In this document: one piece after another, positions 34,457-43,439 of the stretch
Layout: every line of letters begins with the position of its first letter
Numbering within the stretch: position 1 is the stretch's first letter
Source of the DNA: Brevundimonas sp.
GTDB taxonomy: Bacteria; Pseudomonadota; Alphaproteobacteria; Caulobacterales; Caulobacteraceae
Length of the DNA: 64,000 nucleotides
Direction: 5' to 3'
Assembly: GCA_003248965.1 (NCBI GenBank)
Contig: QFQU01000003.1
Location: 1 to 64,000 of the forward strand
Made by a program: the position numbers and the translations under genes
The notes under the pieces: model-generated
Database searches by the model: none
Told to the model about the DNA's origin: nothing
What the model saw: the letters and a program-made list of their open reading frames with translations, nothing else

Positions 34457-36703
34457 TTACAGTTTGATCTGCTGACCCGTGTCAGTCTCTTCATCATCGT
34501 CCGCAAACATCGGATTCTTACCAGCCAAGATCGCCCGCAATCGTCTTAGGCTGTCGTCGCTCCAACTGGTCCCGCTGGTGCCTTGGTTGCTTGTTCTCAT
34601 CAGCGCTAAAACGACCTCCGCATTGAATAGCTGATCCAACGAAGAGCGGTCTGCGATGTAGCCCGGCGGTACGATTAGGCCCGCGATAGAAGCGCGCGCA
34701 CTAGGATCGGCCAACTGCTCTGTCAGGGTATTTTGTAGATACTCGTCCCAGTTATTCGTGTTGCTAAGCGCGAAAATTGCATCGCAGTTCGGTATCCTGC
34801 GTATAATAGTTCCGTCTATTAGGGCGTTTCGATACAAGGGAATACATTCTTTAAGTAGTTCTTCTGTTTCATGCTTATTGAATATGTAGCCACCATTCGT
34901 CTCTGAGCGACCATGGACGGTTAACCCCCATCTAAAGAGGTGCTTCCGAAGCATATCTGGCACAATGATGAGGTCGCCAGATTCGAGAAGGGCCTTGATA
35001 GCACTTTTCACGCGTTCAATTTTGCTCTTGTCGCGCAAGCCCAAGCGCATCAAGTATGTTGTCGCGTCTTCCGCAACAGCGTGGTTGTCTTCAGGAATAA
35101 GAAGCCAATCTTGGTCTCGGATGAGCGACTTGGCGAGGGCGCGCCAGAACTTCGCGTCTCCGTCCTCTGGGAGTTTTTCTAACAGGTCATCAAGCCGATC
35201 GATGATTGGCCTCAATCCACCAGCCTTCAAAAGTCGTTTCAATTCGTTAGTTAAAACCGTTTCGTCAGGCTCATCCCATAGCCGTCTGACGTCGTCGCTG
35301 CTGGCAATGCCTGGCGGATCGCCCAAATAGAGGGCGCGGACGAGATTCCTTCGCCGACTGATCCGCCCGCCGGACTCTTCGGAGCGGTCTGGTCCCAGTG
35401 TTGGAAAAAGTAGGCCAAGTAGCTTTTCTTGTCCTGCTGCTGCAGAACCAAATACCTCGGCGAACTCTAATTTTCCTTTCTTGTCCATTTGACGAATGAC
35501 TCGCCGCGACATTTCATTGGCGTTAGGGTCATCTACGACAACGTCAATATTTTGAGCAATCGAATCGCGTAAAGTCGGCGACTTTGTAAGCAGCCAGCAA
35601 TAGCCCAACAGGTCGGCTGGACTAATTTCCTTACGCAGCATTCGGTCAAGCACAGCGTAGGAGCCAACTAGCCTTTTTAGCTCGCGCGGCGTCAGGGCCG
35701 ATTGGCGAATATGTTCGACGACTTTGCTTTCTTCGTCAGGCATATTTTCAGGCAGGGCTAAGCCGTGATGATCGAGAAGTGCATCAAGCAACGCTTTTAC
35801 ATCATGCTCAAACAGCGGCCTGAGAGGGATCGGATGCTGGATAATCTTCTCAAGATAAGACTCGCCGGTCCGACGACGGTCATCACCGCTTCCGCGCCCT
35901 AGAGCATCCGCAACGCGCTCTGGATCATATGCCACCAGATAGGAGATACCTTGGATATCACCGATAGCCTTGACCAGCTGTGCGACGGCTCTAACCTCAT
36001 CGTCCTCTACGCGATCAAGTTCGTCGATAAGCACGACCACCCCGATTTTGGCGTTTGCGAGTTTTTTCTCAAGATTGCGCCGCTCGTCGTGGGGCGAAAG
36101 CTGTTTCGGCTTTCGAATAAGTTTTAATGCTTGGCTGAACGCAGTACGCCCAGCAGTCGCCAACCCAGCGCCGCCCGCTGCATCCGCCAAGAGCGCTGCA
36201 TAGTGACCAGCTAAAGTTATGGCCTCTCGGTATTTATCTATTGCTTCAACTAGATCGCGGGCATGTTCTGGCGGGGTGCGACCAAGCGCGTCCCGAAGTT
36301 CGCCGAAGAATGCTGCAAGAAGTTCATCCCGCCCTTTGAACAGCCATGGATTCAAGATGGCTACAGCCACATGGTCCGTCTTTTTGAGACGTTCCGAGAC
36401 AAGATTGAGAATGCTGCTCTTGCCAGCGCCCCACTTGCCGGTGAGACCAACCACCACACCTGTGGAGCGTCGGGCTACCACGCGCCCAGTAATGTCTTTT
36501 TCCTCTCGGATAAGTGCGCGTATTAGATTATCCACGAATGGAATACGATCCAGACGGTCGTCGATTGCTCGGTCAATCGGACGATCCTGCGCGATAACAG
36601 ACGATCCTGCGCGATAACAAGTGTGCGTTTTCTCTAATATTTTTTCATAACTTAGCCACGCTATTGGATGACGGGCTGAATCTTTGCTCGCATATCGTAG
36701 CAA
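34457..36703 (-). CDS. KAP-family P-loop NTPase
   Basis: A protein of up to 748 residues with the KAP domain: DRPIDRAIDDRLDRIPF near the N-terminus, Walker A GKWGAGKSS at 89-97, and Walker B VVVLIDELDR at 221-230. Between them lies the family's typical insertion (about 160-195), here only mildly hydrophobic. The C-terminal half has no recognised domain. KAP proteins include the phage-exclusion protein PifA and are frequent in defence islands; a defence role is inference. Base and codon use are clearly more AT-rich than all neighbours (AAT, TTT, ATA codons), suggesting acquisition. The start is uncertain: only a TTG at 36703 opens the frame, across a 20-base tandem duplication. Confidence 0.82.
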   Translation of the reverse strand: MLRYASKDSARHPIAWLSYEKILEKTHTCYRAGSSVIAQDRPIDRAIDDRLDRIPFVDNLIRALIREEKDITGRVVARRSTGVVVGLTGKWGAGKSSILNLVSERLKKTDHVAVAILNPWLFKGRDELLAAFFGELRDALGRTPPEHARDLVEAIDKYREAITLAGHYAALLADAAGGAGLATAGRTAFSQALKLIRKPKQLSPHDERRNLEKKLANAKIGVVVLIDELDRVEDDEVRAVAQLVKAIGDIQGISYLVAYDPERVADALGRGSGDDRRRTGESYLEKIIQHPIPLRPLFEHDVKALLDALLDHHGLALPENMPDEESKVVEHIRQSALTPRELKRLVGSYAVLDRMLRKEISPADLLGYCWLLTKSPTLRDSIAQNIDVVVDDPNANEMSRRVIRQMDKKGKLEFAEVFGSAAAGQEKLLGLLFPTLGPDRSEESGGRISRRRNLVRALYLGDPPGIASSDDVRRLWDEPDETVLTNELKRLLKAGGLRPIIDRLDDLLEKLPEDGDAKFWRALAKSLIRDQDWLLIPEDNHAVAEDATTYLMRLGLRDKSKIERVKSAIKALLESGDLIIVPDMLRKHLFRWGLTVHGRSETNGGYIFNKHETEELLKECIPLYRNALIDGTIIRRIPNCDAIFALSNTNNWDEYLQNTLTEQLADPSARASIAGLIVPPGYIADRSSLDQLFNAEVVLALMRTSNQGTSGTSWSDDSLRRLRAILAGKNPMFADDDEETDTGQQIKL
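36581..36620. repeat. 20-base tandem duplication in the KAP gene 5' region
   Basis: ACGATCCTGCGCGATAACA occurs twice in a row (36581-36600, 36601-36620) with 19 of 20 positions identical. As 20 is not a multiple of three, the copy number decides which upstream frame joins the NTPase frame. With two copies the frame runs back to a TTG at 36703. With one copy it would meet a TAG six codons upstream with no start codon between. Confidence 0.9.
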
Positions 36704-36784
36704 ATATTAATGCACGATTTGTCTTCTACTGTCGCCTGTACGATCCGATTAACTGGAATCTACTCGTTTCGAGCAATAACCGCC

Positions 36785-39004
36785 CTAAGCCGCGAACGCC
36801 GCCCGGATCGGCTGCACCGTCTGATCCGGCCGTTTGACCGGCAGGTCGAAGCTGACGACCGTGCCGACGCCCGGCTGGCTCTCCATGCGCAGCTGGCCGC
36901 CGTGCATTTCGATCAGGGATTTGGTCAGGGCCAGGCCCAGGCCGGTGCCCTGGGTGGTCTTGGAGTGCTGGCCCTCGACCTGTTCGAACGGGCGGGCCAG
37001 GCGGACCAGGTCCTCGGGCGCGATGCCGATGCCGGTGTCGGCGCAGGCGACGCGGATGCGGTCCTCGTCCGCCGCGCCCTGGAACGGCGTCAACGACAGG
37101 GTGATGCGGCCCCCCTCCGGCGTGAACTTCACCGCGTTGGAGATCAGGTTCAGCATCACCTGCTTGACCCCGCGATGGTCGGCCTGGATGGGCGGCAGGT
37201 CGGCGGCGTCTATGGCGATGGTCAGGCCCGCTTCCTGCGCCTTGCCGCGCATCAGCCGCACGGCCTCCTCGCACACGTCGCGCAGCGACACGGGCTCGTA
37301 GTGCAGGGTCATCTTGCCGGCCTCGATCTTGGCCATGTCCAGGATGTCGTTGATCAGGCTGAGCAGATGCTGGCCCGACTTCAGGATGTCGGCGGCGTAA
37401 CCCTTGTATTTCTCGTTCAGCGGCCCGAACAGCTCGCCGGCCATGATCTCGGAAAAGCCGTTGATGGCGTTCAGCGGGGTGCGCAGTTCGTGGCTCATGT
37501 TCGCCAGGAACTCGGACTTGGCCTGGTTGGCGGCCTCGGCCCGGGTCATGGCGACCTCGTATTTGCGGGCCAGCAGCGACAGCTTCTCCTGGCTGGCCTC
37601 CAGCTGGGCCACGGTGACGCGCAGGTCGTCGGCGGCGCGGCGGCGCTCTGCTTCCTGGCGTTTGATGGCGGTGATGTCGGCGGCGGTGACGACCGAGCCG
37701 CCTTCGGAGGTGAAGCGTTCGGCCAGTTGGAGCCAGCGACCGTCGTGCAACTCCACCTCGCGCAGGCCCGCGCGGCCCCCGGCCGCCGGGTGTTCCGCCT
37801 TGATGGCCAGGGCGGCGATGCGGTTCAGCTCGTCCTTCATGGCGCCCCGACGGACGACGCCGGCGCGGAAGGCGAAGGCGTCCTCGAACGCCTGGTTCCA
37901 CAGGATAAGCCGGCCCTGGCGGTCGAACAGGACAAAGGCGTCGGAGATGCTTTCCACCCCGTCGCGCAGGCGGCTTTCGGCGGCCTGGGCGGCGGCCTTG
38001 GCGCGGCGGGCCTCGGTGATGTCCAGGGCCACGCCCAGGATGGCGGAAAAGCCGCCTTCGCTGCGGGGGCCGCGCGCCTGGCCTCGCGCATCGATCCAGC
38101 GGGGGCGGCCCTGCTCGTCCGGCACGGGGAAGGTGACGTCGAAGGCGCCATAGACCGCCGCCTGGCGCAGGGCGTGCTTCACCTCGTCGCGGAAGCGGGG
38201 ATGGATGCGTTCGATAACGGCGTCGGCCGGCACGACGCCCCCCTGATCGAAGCCCATAAGGGTCGCCATGTAATCGGACAGGGTGACTTCACGTTCCTCC
38301 AGATCCCATTCCCAAACGCCGCAGCGAGCGGCCTCGACGGCGATGCGGAACCGCTTTTCGGACTGGGCTTCCTCGCGGCTTTGGCGCGCCCGGCGCAGGC
38401 TCTGGAACAGGTAGACGCCCAGGACGCCCAGTCCCAAAAGGATCGGCGCGATCAGCACCCAGGCCTCGTCCATCAAGGCGGCGACGCCCGTCAATGGGGC
38501 GTCGGAGACGGAGACGACATAGGGGCCGTCCGTTCCGGCGCGAACGGCGACGACGGTGCGCGGCGATCCGTTCAAGCTGACGGCGCGGGGCGTGGTCAAA
38601 CCGGGCAGGTCCGCGGCCTGGACGCCGATCAACGAGGCGACGGCGCGTCCGACTTCGTCGGAGCGGTCGGACGCCAGCACCGCCCCTTGGGCGGACACGA
38701 CCCGCATCGTTGCATCGGCGGCGGAAACCAGTCGTATCTCGGGTTTCGCGTCAGTGTTCCCGGCGCGCGCCAGGGCGGCCACCTGCTCGGCCGCCAGTCG
38801 GGTGCTCAGGATCTGGTTTTCGGCCTCCAGCCTGTGGACATCGCGCGTCGGTCGCGTGACCTCGCGCGACACCAGCAGAACATAGGCCGCCGCAGCCAGC
38901 GCCAGGCCCAGAACCGCGATCCTCATCCAGGCGGGCGTGCCGGACGCTCGAGCGGCGACGCGGTCGGAGGTGCGACGCCCCGGCCTGTTCGTTCGCCGCT
39001 CCAT
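36785..39004 (-). CDS. Membrane sensor histidine kinase, PleC/DivJ/PdhS-like
   Basis: A 739-residue kinase with two membrane segments (about 27-45 and 182-200) flanking a periplasmic region of roughly 135 residues. Two PAS domains (about 215-335 and 345-450), a coiled coil, and HisKA with phospho-acceptor H505 (NMSHELRTPLNAINGFSEIM) follow. The HATPase closes it (NLISNAVKFTPEGG, DTGIGI, GTGLGLALTKSL). The sequence after the H box (FGPLNEKYKGYAADILKSGQHLLSLINDILDMAKIEAGKM, shortened here to its two ends) is characteristic of the PleC/DivJ/PdhS kinases that phosphorylate DivK and PleD in the alphaproteobacterial cell cycle. No response regulator is adjacent. Alternative starts exist at 39013 (TTG) and 39034 (GTG). 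Confidence 0.88.
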   Translation of the reverse strand: MERRTNRPGRRTSDRVAARASGTPAWMRIAVLGLALAAAAYVLLVSREVTRPTRDVHRLEAENQILSTRLAAEQVAALARAGNTDAKPEIRLVSAADATMRVVSAQGAVLASDRSDEVGRAVASLIGVQAADLPGLTTPRAVSLNGSPRTVVAVRAGTDGPYVVSVSDAPLTGVAALMDEAWVLIAPILLGLGVLGVYLFQSLRRARQSREEAQSEKRFRIAVEAARCGVWEWDLEEREVTLSDYMATLMGFDQGGVVPADAVIERIHPRFRDEVKHALRQAAVYGAFDVTFPVPDEQGRPRWIDARGQARGPRSEGGFSAILGVALDITEARRAKAAAQAAESRLRDGVESISDAFVLFDRQGRLILWNQAFEDAFAFRAGVVRRGAMKDELNRIAALAIKAEHPAAGGRAGLREVELHDGRWLQLAERFTSEGGSVVTAADITAIKRQEAERRRAADDLRVTVAQLEASQEKLSLLARKYEVAMTRAEAANQAKSEFLANMSHELRTPLNAINGFSEIMAGELFGPLNEKYKGYAADILKSGQHLLSLINDILDMAKIEAGKMTLHYEPVSLRDVCEEAVRLMRGKAQEAGLTIAIDAADLPPIQADHRGVKQVMLNLISNAVKFTPEGGRITLSLTPFQGAADEDRIRVACADTGIGIAPEDLVRLARPFEQVEGQHSKTTQGTGLGLALTKSLIEMHGGQLRMESQPGVGTVVSFDLPVKRPDQTVQPIRAAFAA

Positions 39005-39099
39005 GCCCTGCAAGGCCGTCTCCCGCCAAATCACCCTTTAGGGGAATCTAGGCTGCGTCGCGGATTCCTGTCGAGACGTCGTTAAGGGTTTCTCAAGCT

Positions 39100-39669
39100 T
39101 CAGGCCGCCGCGGCTGGGGACGGAAGCTTTTCGGGCGCGGCGGTCAGGACCTGATTGACCGACTGCAGGGTCTCGCGCGCCTGACGCGCCAGTTGCAGCA
39201 TGGCGGGCGGCGCATCGTCGGGGGCTTCCGCGACCAGGTCGATCAGGTCTTCAGCAAGCTTCAGCAAGGCCGGCGAAGCCGCGATCAGCCGGGCCTGGTA
39301 TTCGATACGGTCGGGCGTGCGATCATATTCCGCGCCGGGGACGCGCCAGCCGCCCCAGTCCGCCGTATCGGTGACGACCACCGGATAGGTGCCGGGATAG
39401 GGGTGGTGCAGGCAGTCTTCGGCCAGCTGCCACTTGTTGTGGGCGCGAAGCAGCCGCCAATTGCCCAGCCCGTCGGAGGAAGCCCGATCATCGGCGGCCA
39501 GCATCAGTTCGTTCGCCGTGAACTCACGACCCAGGCCGACGTCGTAGGTGACGCGGACCGGTTCGTCGAAACCCTTGGCCCAGACGGGTTGAATCTGTTC
39601 GATGAAGGCCCAGGCGCCGACGCATTCGACCCAGACCTTCTGACCCTTCTGGAACTGCGCGCGCGCCAT
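39100..39669 (-). CDS. Conserved hypothetical protein
   Basis: A 189-residue soluble protein without signal peptide. Residues 1-65 look like a small beta-rich module (GQKVWVECVGAWAFIEQIQPVW, in part; VTYDVGLGREFTANEL). A middle region is rich in Trp and Pro, and a helical C-terminal half follows (about 125-185). I do not recognise a characterised family. The start at 39669 is chosen because AGGAGGAC lies directly before it. It is read in the same direction as the kinase gene, 95 bases upstream of it, so the two may share a transcript. Confidence 0.75.
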   Translation of the reverse strand: MARAQFQKGQKVWVECVGAWAFIEQIQPVWAKGFDEPVRVTYDVGLGREFTANELMLAADDRASSDGLGNWRLLRAHNKWQLAEDCLHHPYPGTYPVVVTDTADWGGWRVPGAEYDRTPDRIEYQARLIAASPALLKLAEDLIDLVAEAPDDAPPAMLQLARQARETLQSVNQVLTAAPEKLPSPAAAA

Positions 39670-39735
39670 CCCGTCCTCCTGTGACAGGGGCATAGAATGG
39701 CCACGGTTGCGTTGACGTCCGGTGTCGGGTCGCAG

Positions 39736-40143
39736 TTAACGCGAGATGCTTTCCAGCGCTTCGCCGGCGTACCGCTCCTTCACCCGGGTCGACAGGTCGC
39801 CCAGCGACACCACGCCGACCACGCGGCCATGTTTGTCCACCACAGGGGCGCGGCGAATCTGGCGCGCGCCCATCAGGTCCAGCACGACCTTCAGGTCGTC
39901 GGTGTCCAACACGGTGTGCGGATCGCGGGTGATGTATTCCAGCACGGTCGCGGTCGGGGCCGCGCCCGCCGCAACGGCGCGCACGGCGATATCGCGATCC
40001 GTGATCGTGCCGATCAACTGATCGCCGTCGGCCACCGGCACGAAGCCGAAATCGCCTCGCGCCATCCGCGCGGCGACCTCCTGAATCGTGTCGGCGGGAC
40101 GCGCCAGTTGCACGTCCTTGGTCATCACGTCGCGAATCTTCAT
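39736..40143 (-). CDS. Small tandem CBS-domain protein
   Basis: A 135-residue cytoplasmic protein made of two CBS motifs (about 5-60 and 72-128), with VMTKDVQLARPADTI, GTITDRDIAVRA and GVVSLGDLSTR as landmarks. Stand-alone CBS pairs usually bind adenine nucleotides and regulate a partner, or serve stress roles; no partner is visible here. The ATG at 40143 follows AGGAGCC by seven bases. A much longer open frame extends upstream but shows no similarity and is discarded. Confidence 0.9.
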   Translation of the reverse strand: MKIRDVMTKDVQLARPADTIQEVAARMARGDFGFVPVADGDQLIGTITDRDIAVRAVAAGAAPTATVLEYITRDPHTVLDTDDLKVVLDLMGARQIRRAPVVDKHGRVVGVVSLGDLSTRVKERYAGEALESISR

Positions 40144-40216
40144 GGGTCGAGGCTCCTGCTGCATCCTCGTCCCGAAACCCGTTTGGAGCGTTGCGGTTCC
40201 GTTAAGGAGCCGACGT

Positions 40217-40660
40217 CTACTTCCCGCGCCCATCCTCGATGAAGGCCTGGATCGTGGGCCAGGACTTGCTTTCCGGCCGCATGTTGTCGCAGGCGAACGA
40301 CTTGATGGCGCCGTATACGCCGCCGTTCGGCGTCGCCTCCCACGGCGTGTCTTCGGAATAGCGGTCCGTTTCGGCGCCGGAGGCGTCGTAGGTGACGCTC
40401 GCGCCGGATCGCGACTGGCCATCCGAGCAACGCACCATCACCTCCTCGGTCTCGCGGCTGAGGTCCGTCGCCGGACCTTGGGCGGGAACGCGCGCCAGGC
40501 GCGTCGTCACCACCCCCTCGACCGGCGTCAGGGCGTCCAGGTCGACCAGATAGACGGTTCGGTCGCTGCTGGAGAAACGGCTCCAGCTTTCGGCCGCCGC
40601 CGGCGTGGCGACGACCAGGCCGGCGAATCCGGCCATCAGCCATTTGACGATTGCGCTCAT
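40217..40660 (-). CDS. Small secreted protein, surface-adhesin E-like
   Basis: A 147-residue exported protein: signal peptide with core MAGFAGLVVATPAAA, mature domain beginning ESWSRFSSSDRTVYLVDLDAL. The pattern W..f..s....yl.d...l, with a pair of cysteines (C78 and C123 region) and a conserved Y-x-x-x-G, resembles the surface-adhesin protein E family. Function is unknown. It is an independent small gene between the CBS protein and the DUF6491 lipoprotein, all on the minus strand. Confidence 0.75.
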   Translation of the reverse strand: MSAIVKWLMAGFAGLVVATPAAAESWSRFSSSDRTVYLVDLDALTPVEGVVTTRLARVPAQGPATDLSRETEEVMVRCSDGQSRSGASVTYDASGAETDRYSEDTPWEATPNGGVYGAIKSFACDNMRPESKSWPTIQAFIEDGRGK

Positions 40661-40731
40661 ATTGTCCTCCCCAGGCGAGCGCCGTCATTTCATACCTGGC
40701 CCGACCGAATTTCAATCGGCCGTTCGGATAT

Positions 40732-41142
40732 TCACGGACGCGATCGACTGGGCAGGGCGGCGATCTCTTCGGCGGTGAGGGATTTCATCACCGTGCCCCT
40801 GCACCGGCCGCTTCCAGGCATTCCGCCGGGCACGACGACATTGACCACGTCGTTGAGGCAGACATTGCTCGACCCGCCCAAGGTGGGCGTTATGGACAGG
40901 GCGAGCGCATTGTCCATGTCCCAGCAGCCGCCCGTTGTCGTGATCTGATAGACCTTGTCGCGCGACGTGCGGACATAGAGGTCCGTCATGTTCGCGGCGC
41001 GGAAGTTGCGGATGTCGTCGATGCGGAAACACCGTGCGGCCGCTTCGGCGCGGTCGTTCGTCGCGCCCGCCCCTTGGGTCGATGGCGCGCAGGCGGCCGT
41101 CGACAGAACGACGCCGGCAAGGATGATCGGGGCGAAACGCAT
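40732..41142 (-). CDS. DUF6491-family lipoprotein
   Basis: A 136-residue protein with a lipoprotein signal peptide and lipobox TAAC (Cys at about position 18). The domain RCFRIDDIRNF, DLYVRTSRDKVYQI, GGCWDM, VCLNDVVNVVVPG, RCRG has regularly placed cysteines and matches DUF6491, common in Caulobacterales and sphingomonads. Function is unknown. The start at 41142 follows AGAGGAGAC. It is 28 bases downstream of mnmC on the same strand and could be cotranscribed. Confidence 0.85.
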   Translation of the reverse strand: MRFAPIILAGVVLSTAACAPSTQGAGATNDRAEAAARCFRIDDIRNFRAANMTDLYVRTSRDKVYQITTTGGCWDMDNALALSITPTLGGSSNVCLNDVVNVVVPGGMPGSGRCRGTVMKSLTAEEIAALPSRSRP

Positions 41143-41170
41143 GGCGATGTCTCCTCTCGCGTGCTGAGAT

Positions 41171-42982
41171 TCAATCCTGAGCTTGCGACGATGGTTCCGC
41201 AAGCGGCTTGGGCCGTATCGCCGACCGATCCGGCGACACGCGCGCCGCCAGATCGACAGGCAAGGGCGACGGCCGTCGCAGGATCGTCGCCGCCAGGTGT
41301 TCGGCCAGAAGGGGCGCGATGCAGAAGCCGCGCGAACCCAGACCCCCGAGGACATAAAGACCCTCTGCGACGCGTCCGACGACCGGCAATCGGTCCGCAG
41401 TGGTCGCGCGGACGGCCGCTCTGCGGCTGCGAACGCCCGCCCTGGCGCGCGCGGCAAGGCGCGGAAGCCGGGCGGCCAGGGTCGCCAGATTGGCGGCGCT
41501 GTCGTCGTCGCGCGCATCCAGGGAGATATCGCCGCGTCGGTGCGTGGCCCCATACAGGAAGCCGTCGGCTGTCGGCGCCGCATAGCCGCCCCAGGCGACA
41601 GCGGGCGCGGCGGTCGCCTCCACCCAGTCCGCCTGGCCGCGCACCGGCGACAGGGACAATTGGTCCAGAAGCGAGGCTGTCCCCCAGCCTGCGGCGACGA
41701 CGACTGTCTCCGCCTCCGCCAGCCTGCGGCCTTGTGCATCGAACAGTCGCCAGACGTCGCCTTCGCGCCTCAGATCGGCGACCTGGCCGGCGTGTCGTTC
41801 GGCGCCGTCCAGCCAGGCCTCCAGCACGGCGGCGGGACGAACGACGCGGGCGTCGCGCATCATCAAGCCGCCGTCCGACACCGGCTCGCCCAACCAGGCC
41901 TGAGCGGCTGCCGCGTCCGCCACGGTCATTGCGCCCTCCGGCCAGACAGGCTGGACGGCGATCTTGGGAAAGCGAGCCAGGTCGCGCGGCGCCTGCGCCA
42001 ACTGCAGAACTCCTGTCGCGATCACGGCGCCGGGCGTCTGGTCATAAAGGTCGCCGGCGCGTTCCAGGGCCTGTGCGTAAAGGGCGGCGACGCCCTTGTC
42101 GCCAACGTCGAGGCGGGGGGTCGCCAGGCCGACCGGAAAGCCGGATGCGCCCGCGCCCGGCCGTTCCGCCTCGAAGACCACAGGTCGTCCCCCCAGCGCC
42201 GCCAGGGCGCGCACCGTCGCCGCGCCTGCGACGCCCGCGCCGATCACCGCCACGCGCGGTTCCGGCGACGGGGGCGCTTCGCCGGGAAGCCGGGCCTCCA
42301 GCCGTTCGCGCTTTCGCCCATGACCGGGGCGTTTGTCCACGACGAAGCCCCGCTCGGCCAGGCCGCGCCGCACCGCCCCGGCGACGGTGAAGGTGGCCAG
42401 ACGCGCGCCGGGCGCCGACCGGGCCGCGACGCCGCCCAGCACCTCGGCCGACCACATGCTGGGGTTCAGGGCAGGGGAGAAGCCATCCAGGAACCAGGCG
42501 TCCGCCTGCCCGGACCATTGGGCCAGCGCCCAGGCGGCGTCGCCGATCGCCAGGTCCAGCACGGCGTCGAACATGGGCAGGTCGATGCGGTGAAAGCCGG
42601 GCGTGCCCGCCGGCCAGGCCTCGATCAGCGGGGCGGCCGCCTCGGCCAGTTCGGGCCAGGCGCTCAGGGCGCGCGCCGCCTCCTGCGCCGTCAGGGGAAA
42701 GCCCTCGATGGAGAAGATGTGCAGCCGTCCGCCGACCGGCCGCGTGCGGCGCCACAGATCCAGCAGGGCGACGATATTCAGCCCCGTGCCGAAACCCAGT
42801 TCAGCGACAGTGAAGGCCTGACGATCCGTCCAGGCCTCGGGCAGGCCGCACCCCTGGAGGAAGACGGCCCGCGTCTCCGCCAGGCCGTCGTCGCGCGAGA
42901 AATAGACGTCGCCGAACCGACCCGAGCGGGGCTCGTCGTCGTCGGTCCATGTCAGGTGGGGCGAGGCATCGTCGGTCGTCAT
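41171..42982 (-). CDS. mnmC: Bifunctional tRNA wobble-uridine modification protein MnmC
   Basis: A 603-residue fusion that completes 5-methylaminomethyl(-2-thio)uridine at tRNA position 34. The N-terminal MnmC2/MnmD methyltransferase part (about 1-235) has the SAM motif AELGFGTGLN and the catalytic DGFSPALNPSMW. The C-terminal MnmC1 part (about 245-575) is a DAO-type FAD oxidoreductase with VAVIGAGVAGAATVRAL and LYVLGGLGSRGFCIAPLLAE. The family length is normal. It lies in a minus-strand run, followed by the DUF6491 lipoprotein. Confidence 0.95.
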   Translation of the reverse strand: MTTDDASPHLTWTDDDEPRSGRFGDVYFSRDDGLAETRAVFLQGCGLPEAWTDRQAFTVAELGFGTGLNIVALLDLWRRTRPVGGRLHIFSIEGFPLTAQEAARALSAWPELAEAAAPLIEAWPAGTPGFHRIDLPMFDAVLDLAIGDAAWALAQWSGQADAWFLDGFSPALNPSMWSAEVLGGVAARSAPGARLATFTVAGAVRRGLAERGFVVDKRPGHGRKRERLEARLPGEAPPSPEPRVAVIGAGVAGAATVRALAALGGRPVVFEAERPGAGASGFPVGLATPRLDVGDKGVAALYAQALERAGDLYDQTPGAVIATGVLQLAQAPRDLARFPKIAVQPVWPEGAMTVADAAAAQAWLGEPVSDGGLMMRDARVVRPAAVLEAWLDGAERHAGQVADLRREGDVWRLFDAQGRRLAEAETVVVAAGWGTASLLDQLSLSPVRGQADWVEATAAPAVAWGGYAAPTADGFLYGATHRRGDISLDARDDDSAANLATLAARLPRLAARARAGVRSRRAAVRATTADRLPVVGRVAEGLYVLGGLGSRGFCIAPLLAEHLAATILRRPSPLPVDLAARVSPDRSAIRPKPLAEPSSQAQD

Positions 42983-43007
42983 GGGCGACCTCTAGCATGC
43001 GTCCAGC

Positions 43008-43035
43008 AAAAAGGGCCGCCCCATGAGAACGGCCC
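43008..43035 (-). terminator. Rho-independent terminator after the small lipoprotein gene
   Basis: On the minus strand, GGGCCG (43035-43030) pairs with CGGCCC (43018-43013) around an 11-base loop, followed by TTTTT (43012-43008). It lies about 25 bases after the lipoprotein stop and before mnmC. Confidence 0.75.
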
Positions 43036-43057
43036 CGTGGCTTGTCCGAATGCGGAA

Positions 43058-43372
43058 TTAGTGCGCGGCGGGGGCGGGCGTGACGGCAACTGAAGCCGGG
43101 GCGGCGCCCGCCTGGGGCGTGGGCGCACCGTCCGGGGCGGTCGTTGCGGGAGCGGCGCTGTCGAGGGCGCCGGCGTTCTGGGCCGTCTGGTCGGCGACCA
43201 GGGCAGCCTGGTGGGCGGCCTCTTCCGGCGTCAGGACGGCGTCCTCGGCGGCGCCGGCGGCCTCCACCGCATCGCTGGCGGGCTTGGCGGCGGCGTGATC
43301 CTCGGCCTTCTTCTGGCAGGCGGCCAGCGCCAGGACGGCGGCGGCGGCGGCGAACAGGGCGGGCATACGCAT
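43058..43372 (-). CDS. Small Ala/Pro-rich lipoprotein
   Basis: A 104-residue protein: lipoprotein signal with lipobox LAAC (Cys19), a short charged segment (QKKAEDHAAAK), then a low-complexity Ala/Pro/Thr tail. No domain is recognisable. It reads in the same direction as motA, 67 bases downstream of it, and is closed by its own terminator. The composition is partly a result of high GC, but the signal peptide, spacing and terminator support a real gene. Confidence 0.7.
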   Translation of the reverse strand: MRMPALFAAAAAVLALAACQKKAEDHAAAKPASDAVEAAGAAEDAVLTPEEAAHQAALVADQTAQNAGALDSAAPATTAPDGAPTPQAGAAPASVAVTPAPAAH

Positions 43373-43439
43373 GAGGGGTCTCCGATACGGTCTGCGAACG
43401 ATACCGCCGCCCGAAAGGCGGGGGCAAGCGGCGCCGGGA

